64,000 bases of DNA. Source: Candidatus Woesearchaeota archaeon. Its GTDB lineage: Archaea; Nanobdellota; Nanobdellia; Woesearchaeales; ARS49. Position 1 is the stretch's first letter. Each line of letters opens with the position of its first letter. Location: NCBI GenBank assembly GCA_018302815.1, contig JAGVZE010000007.1:62001-126000 (forward strand), written 5' to 3'. The translations under genes and the position numbers were made by a program. The notes under the pieces are model-generated. The model had not been told where the DNA came from. It saw nothing but the letters and a program-made list of their open reading frames with translations, and made no database searches. Shown here piece after piece: positions 26,386-33,832 of the stretch.

Positions 26386-27228
26386 TCACTCAGGGAAGAA
26401 GCTTCTCACCACGTCCGCAAGCCCATCATGGACGGAACGGTACGCCTCAACATCATCGGTTATGGGATTCAAGATAGCGGCCTCACAAGCGACAAGCGGA
26501 GATATTCCTTTGCGGATGAATTTTCCAGCATTGATCAGAAGCCTTGTGCTCGCGCCTTCCTCAAGCCCTTTGCCTTTCGCGTTGCGAATCTTGGCTCCAA
26601 TCTGCGTCAGAGCCTGCGCAGTAGACTGCTCAATACCTGCCTCTTTCATGATAATCTGAGTCTCTATATCCTTAGACGGATAAGAAAAATTGATGGCAAC
26701 AAAACGCTGTTTAGTGCTTTGCTTGAGGTCTTTAGTTTTCTTCTGATATCCGGGGTTGTATGAAACCCAAAGACTGAACGTGTCGGGCGCTTCGAACACT
26801 TTTCCAAGCCGTTCGACAGTCATAATCCTGCGGTCATCGCCAAGAGGGTGAATCACGACAATAGTATCCTGGCGCGCCTCAACAACCTCGTCCAGATAAA
26901 GAAGGCCGCCTTTTTTCACTGCGACAAGCGCCGGACCATCTTCGAACTTGCCGCTAAGCAAATAACGGCCTTTGAGGTCATCAGCAGTCAAATCCTCATG
27001 GCAGTTCACGGTCACAAGAGGAGTCCTCCTGCCATTTTTTTGATTGAACCTGTACGCCATATATTGCACGAAACGAGATTTTCCGCAGCCAGTTGGACCT
27101 TTAAGCATGACAGGAATCTTCTCAGCATACGCTTCCTCTGCAAGCCTAATCTCCCCATTCACTTCCATATAGAACGGCTCGCTATCAGGAGAGTACTCGC
27201 TAATCTTCCACTCAAGCTGCTTTTTCAT
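26386..27228 (-). CDS. MoxR-family AAA+ ATPase, CbbQ/NorQ type, 280 aa
   Basis: Walker A GPTGCGKS (residues about 44-51) and Walker B LLYLDEV are clear. The order of motifs and C-terminal part match the CbbQ/NirQ/NorQ group. These hexameric ATPases work with VWA proteins to remodel or insert cofactors into target enzymes. The VWA partner starts one base after this stop. AAGGGGT lies about 5 nt upstream of ATG 27228. It is the middle gene of a three-gene operon with the promoter near 27850. Confidence 0.9.
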   Translation of the reverse strand: MKKQLEWKISEYSPDSEPFYMEVNGEIRLAEEAYAEKIPVMLKGPTGCGKSRFVQYMAYRFNQKNGRRTPLVTVNCHEDLTADDLKGRYLLSGKFEDGPALVAVKKGGLLYLDEVVEARQDTIVVIHPLGDDRRIMTVERLGKVFEAPDTFSLWVSYNPGYQKKTKDLKQSTKQRFVAINFSYPSKDIETQIIMKEAGIEQSTAQALTQIGAKIRNAKGKGLEEGASTRLLINAGKFIRKGISPLVACEAAILNPITDDVEAYRSVHDGLADVVRSFFPE

Positions 27229-27239
27229 AAAACCCCTTA

Positions 27240-27803
27240 CTAGTAATGTATAGGACCGTACCTTGCGTTCCTTGGAAGCATAGGCAATCCTTCTTGGATG
27301 TTACGCTCCATCAACTGCAAGATGACGTGGTTATTGTTGTTGTCCATCTCAATTTCCCGGCTAAGCTGTTCAAGAGTGCTTTCAAATCTCGAAGAACCCT
27401 CTGTAGCTGAAAGCCAATAGAGAGTCTCGTTAATATCAAGTGAAAGAACCTGATTCGTGATAGAAAAGACTCTTCGAAGGCAGGTAGGCTCAATATTGAT
27501 TCGTCCATCATTAAACTTGTTTGTGCGATAGTCCCATCTGTACAAAGTGCCATCAAGACCTTCGATTTCGATGGTTTGAGTCACAACGTAAGGCGGCAAA
27601 GCAGGGCTTGGCTCGCTCTGAGGAACACCGAGCGCTGAATGCGCAGCTCTGCTTGGCTCTTCTCCGAAATAAACACGCTTTCGTACCGCAGACTGTCTGA
27701 ACGCTTTGTCCATCGGCGTATCCATATTATCTGTTGGAAAAAAATGGCTAATAGGCTCTCCTTCTTCTAATCTCTCATGTAATGGTTTGTCTCCCTTGTT
27801 CAT
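27240..27803 (-). CDS. uncharacterised first gene of the MoxR/VWA operon, 187 aa
   Basis: Not recognised. It has a charged N-terminus, a beta-rich middle (TQTIEIEGLDGTLYRWDYR) and a helical C-terminus. It may be a substrate or adaptor for the MoxR/VWA pair. ATG 27803 is preferred because GGGGTGA lies about 5 nt upstream; the frame also opens at GTG 27833. TATA-like CTTTATAAAG (27849-27858) gives a short leader. The next gene starts 11 nt after its stop. Confidence 0.6.
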   Translation of the reverse strand: MNKGDKPLHERLEEGEPISHFFPTDNMDTPMDKAFRQSAVRKRVYFGEEPSRAAHSALGVPQSEPSPALPPYVVTQTIEIEGLDGTLYRWDYRTNKFNDGRINIEPTCLRRVFSITNQVLSLDINETLYWLSATEGSSRFESTLEQLSREIEMDNNNNHVILQLMERNIQEGLPMLPRNARYGPIHY

Positions 27804-27945
27804 TGTCTTCACCCCGAAGTGGTTATTAATCACTATTTTTGGTGATTTTCTTTATAAAGCTTTCGCTCAGATACGAATAAAATCGACACTGCGGCAAACC
27901 TTCTGCTGGCAATACTTATCTCGTCTACAACACCTTTTCAAACAT

Positions 27946-28087
27946 CGGAATTCCACCATTCTGATGAATGGTGGTTTGCTCGATCGCAAACCACAATAGG
28001 GTGAAATTCCGAGTGTGCTCAAAAACCACCAGTCACTCGTCATGCCACCGGTGTTGAGCGCCACAGCGCGATCACCGGTGGTTTTTG
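27946..28087. repeat. chained-hairpin intergenic element with alternative pairings
   Basis: The first block is closed by CGGAATT/AATTCCG (27946-27952, 28005-28011). It holds CCACCATTC-TGAT-GAATGGTGG, followed by GTGGTTTGC-N6-GCAAACCAC; both hairpins need the same GTGG. The second block has CAAAAACCACC/GGTGGTTTTTG as outer arms (28020-28030, 28077-28087). Inside are CCACCGGTG/CACCGGTGG and a GCGC-CACA-GCGC tip, again sharing GGTGG. It ends 7 bp before the next start codon. It could be a structured leader, a terminator or a repeat element. Confidence 0.65.
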
Positions 28088-28094
28088 ACACAAT

Positions 28095-28544
28095 ATGACA
28101 CACGAACAAACATTCGAGGAACTGATGTCAAAACCCGCAACGCTATGCCTTTGCGTAATGCGCGAAGGCACGACGCACCTCTCAAACGTTGAATACTGGA
28201 AAGGAAACTCGTTTAGCATCGCAGCGCCAAGCGCCTCAATATCAAAATTCGCCCACAAAAACGGAAAATCAGCCTATGAAAGAATAATCCACTGCGAAGA
28301 CATAATGATAGACGCGCGCGAAATAACAAAACAAGAAAACATCTACCTAATCAAAGGCTCAGCGCAACACCATGAACTTGCGTTAGGCTCAGGCTACAAA
28401 ATTCTTGAGGGAGAATACTTTCTCAAAGTCGAGCAGACACGCGGGAAAAACGGACCACAACAAAGCAACCTTACGCTAATACTGCTCGCGGATGGCGGAC
28501 CAGTATTATCACAGCCAAGCTATGATGATCGCCTGCAAGGTTAA
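28095..28544 (+). CDS. hypothetical protein, 149 aa
   Basis: Not recognised. It is predicted soluble and mostly beta-stranded, with no clear motif. The start at ATG 28095 is the first in frame, but neither a ribosome site nor a TATA box at 27 bp is visible. Instead a strong stem-loop region ends 7 bp upstream, which may control expression. Its stop lies in GTTAAATAG, which has the form of a TATA box, but no convincing gene follows on this strand. Confidence 0.55.
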   Translation: MTHEQTFEELMSKPATLCLCVMREGTTHLSNVEYWKGNSFSIAAPSASISKFAHKNGKSAYERIIHCEDIMIDAREITKQENIYLIKGSAQHHELALGSGYKILEGEYFLKVEQTRGKNGPQQSNLTLILLADGGPVLSQPSYDDRLQG

Positions 28545-28616
28545 ATAGCGCAACGTATCTACTCGTGAAGACAATGAGTTCTGGCACTTAACCAGTTAAT
28601 GTTAAGCGCATAGTAT

Positions 28617-28967
28617 TCATACTACGTTCACTTTTGTTCTGAAATATTCTTCTGTGGTCCTTTTGCATCCAGTAACATTAGTCTTGAACTCATGCGGATT
28701 TGGAACCATGCCGATATTACCCTGTTCTATAAGCTGCCCATCAAGCCCATATAATTCAATGTTACAGCTATCAATCCCACAAGATGAAACGCTATATACT
28801 CTCATTTCAGTCAAAACATCTTCACATACTGAATATACAATATCACCGAATCCAGGTCTTGGCAGCTCATCATTAATTGGAAAATCATATTGTTTTTCCT
28901 GCGAAACACAACCTAGCAATATCATCATTCCTGCTAACGCCACAATAATACTAACTTTTGCTCTCAT
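28617..28967 (-). CDS. small lipoprotein, 116 aa
   Basis: The signal peptide ends in the lipobox LLGC (Cys at residue 20). The mature part is about 97 residues with several cysteines (SVCED, SCGIDSC, TGCKR), probably disulfide-bonded outside the cell. The fold is not recognised. A TTTAA box near 28995 is about 27 bp upstream of ATG 28967, giving a leaderless mRNA. The gene stands alone between two + strand genes. Confidence 0.65.
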   Translation of the reverse strand: MRAKVSIIVALAGMMILLGCVSQEKQYDFPINDELPRPGFGDIVYSVCEDVLTEMRVYSVSSCGIDSCNIELYGLDGQLIEQGNIGMVPNPHEFKTNVTGCKRTTEEYFRTKVNVV

Positions 28968-29092
28968 CTAAGTCATTGAAATGGTCGTAGTATTAAATGC
29001 AGCGAAATTGTTAGGCTTTCACCTAATCAACAGATAATAGATTCTGATACGATTTGTACGGCAATATCATTTTATACCATTTGGCCGACCTC

Positions 29093-29473
29093 GTGAATGT
29101 CAAACGCTTTCCTCGCATCTCGGACTATGAAAACAAAACAGTAAACGGCACACTAATCTGTAGAAACTGCGACAACGCCGTAAGCAAAGGCAGACGGCAC
29201 TATTGCTCGGCTTCGTGCATGAACACTTTCGTTCGCGACCATCTTTGGCGTTTTGTACGCGAAGACATCCTGCGCAGAGACAATTACCATTGTTCAATAT
29301 GCGAAAAGTGCTACCGCAAAAGCAAACTAGACGTAGACCACATAATACCTGTAAGAACAGGAATAGACCCGTTCAATAAAAACAACCTGCGCAGCCTTTG
29401 CAAAGAATGCCATCTAGCAAAAACAAATCTAGACAACGAAGCGCAAATCTTTAAAAAGCCAAAGAGCGCATAG
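29093..29473 (+). CDS. HNH endonuclease, about 126 aa
   Basis: A zinc-binding N-terminal part (CRNCDN, YCSASC) precedes a classical HNH fold: YHCSICEK, DVDHIIPV, NNLRSLCKECH. The second half is 5-methylcytosine-restriction (McrA)-like. GTG 29093 is taken as start, with TATA-like TTTATA (29071-29076) about 19 bp upstream, less than usual; a TTG at 29054 is also possible. It is followed after 6 nt by a PIG-L protein. It could be a repair or restriction nuclease or a free-standing homing enzyme. Confidence 0.8.
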   Translation: MNVKRFPRISDYENKTVNGTLICRNCDNAVSKGRRHYCSASCMNTFVRDHLWRFVREDILRRDNYHCSICEKCYRKSKLDVDHIIPVRTGIDPFNKNNLRSLCKECHLAKTNLDNEAQIFKKPKSA

Positions 29474-29479
29474 CACACT

Positions 29480-30112
29480 ATGACAATCCTTGCAATCGCG
29501 GCGCACAACGACGACCACATCATCGGCTGCGGAGGAACGCTCGCACACTACGCCAAACAAGGGGAAAGAATAGTCACGATCATCTGCTCGCACGCAGAGA
29601 ACAGCCATTTACATCTCAAAAAAAGAACCACGCTCAAAAAACGCATCGCAGAAGCGCTCAAAGCAAACAAACTATTCGGCGGACAAGAAGTCATATTCCT
29701 TGGAATACGCGACGGACATTTCCAACACGACCTCAAAGCAAGAACAATATTGATAAAAAACATCATCACAAAAGAAAAACCCGAAAAAATATTCACTCAT
29801 TCAGACAAAGACTGGAACAAAGACCACAAAGAACTCAGCAAATACCTCCTCTCGCTCGCAGACAAAGGCAGCATCACCTGCCCGATCTTTAGTTTCTCAA
29901 TATGGAGCGCACTAAACATAGTAAAACAAAGCTATCCTGTGCTTGTAGTGGACACGGCCGCGACATTCCAAACAAAACTCAAAGCATTCCTCGTCCACGA
30001 AAGCCAAACACTCATCAGCTGGGCAATAATATGGAAACTCATGATAAAAGACAGAATATGCGGAATCTCAAACAAACACCGCTACGCGGAAGCATTCTAC
30101 AAACTACGCTAG
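29480..30112 (+). CDS. PIG-L/LmbE-family deacetylase, 210 aa
   Basis: The N-terminal AHNDDHIIGCGGTL corresponds to the zinc-binding AHPDDE motif of LmbE-like N-acetylglucosamine deacetylases. Here Asn replaces Pro and His replaces Glu at the last position. FTHSDKDWNKDHKEL supplies the downstream HxDxxxDH-type ligands. The enzyme should remove acetyl groups from a GlcNAc-containing lipid or cofactor. CTTTAAAAAG (about 29449-29458) lies about 27 bp before ATG 29480. It is directly adjacent to the convergent smc stop. Confidence 0.85.
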   Translation: MTILAIAAHNDDHIIGCGGTLAHYAKQGERIVTIICSHAENSHLHLKKRTTLKKRIAEALKANKLFGGQEVIFLGIRDGHFQHDLKARTILIKNIITKEKPEKIFTHSDKDWNKDHKELSKYLLSLADKGSITCPIFSFSIWSALNIVKQSYPVLVVDTAATFQTKLKAFLVHESQTLISWAIIWKLMIKDRICGISNKHRYAEAFYKLR

Positions 30113-33100
30113 CTACATCCTTAAGCTGACAACAGAACTCAAACCGGCATCAGGATTCATACTGACACCATACAAAACATCCCCCTCTGAAATCACAGCA
30201 TCATTATGCGAAATGACAAGATACTGCGCCTTCGAACAATAACTTCTGATAAGCTTTGCCAATTTTTCGCTATTGTGCTTATCAAGCGCGGCATCAACTT
30301 CATCCAACACATAGAAGCTCGCAGGCTCGTGCTCCTGCAAAGCGAACAGGAACGCAAGCGCAGTCATAGTCTTCTCACCGCCGCTCAATCCACGAATGTC
30401 CAAGAATTTGTTCCCTACAAGTTTGACATTGATAGACAAACCACCCGCGAACGGATCCTGCAGGTTCTCCAAATCAAGATACGCTTCGCCCTTAGTCATC
30501 AACTGCTTGAAAATACGCACAAACTCCTCATTGATAATATTGAGAGTCTTCACGAACAAATCCTTCTTGCTAGTCTCAATCTCATTCATCATCTTCACAA
30601 CATCATCGCGCTCGCCCAACAAAACTTTCTTTTTCTCAGTAAGACCAGAGTATTCCTTTTCAACAGCATCATAAATGTCGAGCGCGCGCAGGTTCACACT
30701 GCCGATATTTGCCATCATACGCTCGAAATCATTAATCTCCTTCTTGAGCTGCTCTTCGGCTTTTTCCATATCAAGCTCGATGCCAGCGTAATGCTCGAAC
30801 TCCGCCTGCAATCCGGCGAACTCAGCCTTGATTCGAGCCTCTTCAATAGAGAATCCATTGAGCGTGAGTTCCTCCTTGCGCGACTGCTCCTCAACGTGAA
30901 GAACTTTAGACTCATGAGCATTCACTTCATCAGAAAGCTTATTGCGCCCTGCGAACAACTCCTTGAACTTACTGAAAAACACTTCCTGCTCGGTTTCTTT
31001 TTTCTTCAGCTCAACATCCTGGCCCGCCACAATAGCTTCCAAACTCTCAATCTCGCCACCGAAAGCTTCGGCTTCCTTCTCCATATCCTTAAGCAATTTT
31101 TGCGAATTCTCCTTATCCCTTCCAAGAATATCAGAAACTTGCATGTCAATGCTCTTATGCTCTGATTCGATTCGAACAGCGTCCTGCTCAAGCTCGCGCT
31201 TTTTCTGCTCAAAAGCATTAAGCTCGGCAAGCACACGAGGATTCCTTAGTTCAGACATCTTCGCGCGCAATTGCTCTTTGCGTATTTTCACATCAGTTAA
31301 CGCCTTAGTCTGTTCGCCAATAGTATCCTCGAGCTCAAGAAGACCCCTTGCGATATCCTTCGCCGTCTTGTGCAACTCTTCCTTGTAACTTCGCGTCGCC
31401 TCAAGATCGCCAGTATCAATATGCAAACTCTTCTCCTGCTTGATAATCTCTCCTTCAAGATTCGCTTTAAGCTCACGAATATTCGAAATCCTCTCCTCAT
31501 TACGCTTTCTAGCAGATTCTATAGTCGAGAATGAACCTTCCAATTCAGCTATCTTGCTCCTAACTTCCTCAAGCTTCAAGCCAACTTCCTTCTCCTTGAA
31601 CGCTCCAGCCTTCTTCTGCCTAAATCCACCCGTCATCGCGCCTGAACTCTCGCAAAGGTCTCCATCAAGCGTGACCATCCTCGCATTCCCAACACCAAGA
31701 CGCCTTGCGGTCTCAATATCATCAACCACAAGAGTGCTTCCGAAAACGTGAGCGAAAACATTCTTAAACTGAAGATCGAACTCGATAAGGTCGATAGCAA
31801 GACCATGCACGCCCTTCTCTTTCAGAAGCGGCTTCAAATCATCCTTAACAGAAGCAGGCTTCATCTTATTGATAGGAAGGAAAGTCGCAGAACCAAGCCT
31901 CTCCTGTTTAAGATATCTAATGGCAGCGGCTGCGGTTTTATCGGAATCAACAACAACACTATGAATCTTCTGCGCGGCAGTGACTTCAAGCGCAAGCGCA
32001 TACTTGCTATCAGAACTTCCAAGCTCAGCCACAGTCCCATAAATCTCACCAAGCTTTTGACGGTTTTCAAGAACTTTTTTCACAGCGATGTTTGCCGAGA
32101 TGTGGTCTTGAACAGACGCCTGCTTGATGCTAAGCTTACTCTCCTCTTCTCTAAACGTGTGAAGGTCAAGACGGGCCTTAGCCAAACTATTCGCATCCCT
32201 GCTATCCTGATTCAGAAGATCGTTAAGCTCAAGCACAAGCTTCTTGAATTGGTCCTTCTTCTTTTTAAGCAGTTCAAGCTCGTCCTTATGCGCATCCTCA
32301 AGCTCCTTAACTTTAGCAATCTTCTCATCAATAGTGGCTATCTGGAACTTCGCTTTATCCTCTTCACGAACGAGAGACTGCTGTTTTTCTCTTAGAAGCT
32401 GAAGTTCACGCTGTTTTTCTTCCGCAGACTTATCAAGGTCTGAAAACTGCTTATCTATCTCACCCTCATCAGCAAGATTATGCTTTTGCTTGAACGCCCT
32501 GATTTTAGAATCAAGCTCGCCAATAGTTTTTCGAAGCGCATCCAACTGAGCCCCACCCTGCTTTTTCTGCTCACTCAACTCGGCAATCTTCAGTTCTACT
32601 TTCTCCAAACTAGCCGTCAACTGCTCTTTTCGCTGACCTATGCGCTCAATCTCGGTTTTACACGCGCTAATCCTAGTCTTATGCGTCGCCACCTGCACGC
32701 GAAGCTCCTCAACCTGCTTTTGCAGCTTCACCTGCTCAACTTCGCCCCTTTGCTCAATCTCCTGATTAATCTGCTGAATCTTAGCCTTGCGCTCCTGCAT
32801 CTCCTCGCGCAACTTCTTAACCTGATCATTGAGCTTTCCTAACTTCTCACGCTGAGCATCACTTCGCTCAACAAATTTCTCACGCTCGCCATCCTTACGG
32901 TCAATTTGCCGCTTAAGATAACTCGCCTTATTCTGCTTAATCTTATCGCTGAGCTCCTTGTACTTCAACGCCTGATCACGGTCCTTCTTTAAATCCTTAA
33001 GATAACCCTCGCGCTCCTTGAGAATAATCTCCGCTTCGTTAAGCCTCTCGCCAACCTTTTGAAGCTCGCCCAAAGCCTGCTTCTTCTTATCCTCATACAT

Positions 33101-33658
33101 CCCGATCCCGGCAATCTCCTCAATAATCTGCCTGCGCTCAATCGGGCTCATCTCAACTAAACGCACGATGTCACCCTGCAAAATAATGTTGTACCCATCA
33201 GGGTCAATCTTCGCCGAGCCCAAAAGCTCAATCAATTCCTGCCTAGTCTTAGTCTGGCCGTTAATCTTGTATTTCGACACGCCATCCTGACGAACTATTC
33301 GGGTGATTTTGATTTCATTCTCAGGCAAAGGGAACACTTTGCTCGCATTGTCAAACACCAAACTAACTTCAGCAGCCTTACCCGGCTGCTTGGTCTTTCC
33401 GCCATTGTAAATAAGATTCGAGCTTTTTTCCGCGCGCAACTGCTTGCTAGACGATTTACCAAGAACAAAACACAAAGCGTCCATAACATTAGACTTGCCA
33501 GAACCATTAGGACCCAAGATGACATTGAAATCATCACCCATCACAAGCTCAGTGTATTTACCAAAACTCTTGAACCCATCAAGAATAAGCCTAGAAATAC
33601 GCGTACCCTTCTTCTCCACCTTTTTCGCTTCCTCTTTTGGAGCGGCAGCTGCTTCCAT
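30113..33658 (-). CDS. smc: chromosome segregation protein SMC
   Basis: This 1181-aa protein has the complete SMC layout. The N-terminal Walker A is GPNGSGKSN (near residue 50), followed by a long coiled coil. A hinge lies around residues 530-680 (GTVAELGSSDSKYALALE). A second coiled coil leads to the C-terminal ABC signature LSGGEKTM and Walker B/D-loop (FYVLDEVDAALD). It compacts and segregates the chromosome. No ScpA/ScpB genes are in the window. TATA-like TTTATAAA (33682-33689) is about 27 bp before ATG 33658, so the mRNA is leaderless. Confidence 0.97.
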   Translation of the reverse strand: MEAAAAPKEEAKKVEKKGTRISRLILDGFKSFGKYTELVMGDDFNVILGPNGSGKSNVMDALCFVLGKSSSKQLRAEKSSNLIYNGGKTKQPGKAAEVSLVFDNASKVFPLPENEIKITRIVRQDGVSKYKINGQTKTRQELIELLGSAKIDPDGYNIILQGDIVRLVEMSPIERRQIIEEIAGIGMYEDKKKQALGELQKVGERLNEAEIILKEREGYLKDLKKDRDQALKYKELSDKIKQNKASYLKRQIDRKDGEREKFVERSDAQREKLGKLNDQVKKLREEMQERKAKIQQINQEIEQRGEVEQVKLQKQVEELRVQVATHKTRISACKTEIERIGQRKEQLTASLEKVELKIAELSEQKKQGGAQLDALRKTIGELDSKIRAFKQKHNLADEGEIDKQFSDLDKSAEEKQRELQLLREKQQSLVREEDKAKFQIATIDEKIAKVKELEDAHKDELELLKKKKDQFKKLVLELNDLLNQDSRDANSLAKARLDLHTFREEESKLSIKQASVQDHISANIAVKKVLENRQKLGEIYGTVAELGSSDSKYALALEVTAAQKIHSVVVDSDKTAAAAIRYLKQERLGSATFLPINKMKPASVKDDLKPLLKEKGVHGLAIDLIEFDLQFKNVFAHVFGSTLVVDDIETARRLGVGNARMVTLDGDLCESSGAMTGGFRQKKAGAFKEKEVGLKLEEVRSKIAELEGSFSTIESARKRNEERISNIRELKANLEGEIIKQEKSLHIDTGDLEATRSYKEELHKTAKDIARGLLELEDTIGEQTKALTDVKIRKEQLRAKMSELRNPRVLAELNAFEQKKRELEQDAVRIESEHKSIDMQVSDILGRDKENSQKLLKDMEKEAEAFGGEIESLEAIVAGQDVELKKKETEQEVFFSKFKELFAGRNKLSDEVNAHESKVLHVEEQSRKEELTLNGFSIEEARIKAEFAGLQAEFEHYAGIELDMEKAEEQLKKEINDFERMMANIGSVNLRALDIYDAVEKEYSGLTEKKKVLLGERDDVVKMMNEIETSKKDLFVKTLNIINEEFVRIFKQLMTKGEAYLDLENLQDPFAGGLSINVKLVGNKFLDIRGLSGGEKTMTALAFLFALQEHEPASFYVLDEVDAALDKHNSEKLAKLIRSYCSKAQYLVISHNDAVISEGDVLYGVSMNPDAGLSSVVSLRM

Positions 33659-33832
33659 ACACTAAACCCTGCTTCGCGCCTTTATAAATATTATCGCGCT
33701 TCAGGTTCAGGAGAACTTCTTGCTTGTGACACTTAGCATGATAACCGTATCCGCGCTCATCGAGCTTTTGAGGCACAAGCGGCAAATACGCAATCTAAAA
33801 ATAGAACGCTGATTTGATGCATATCTTGTCAT

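Noticed and set aside
28574-28591. Five-codon ORF about 29 bp after the TATA-like GTTAAATAG at 28541-28549
   Set aside because: Too short to judge; the TATA-like sequence is simply the end of the preceding gene.
33591-33785. Minus-strand frame overlapping the smc start (KLDERGYGYHAKCHKQEVLL ...)
   Set aside because: The codons look natural and it could be a remnant, but it has only a TTG start right after a TAG, contains the smc TATA box and overlaps smc by 68 bp; not supported as a gene.
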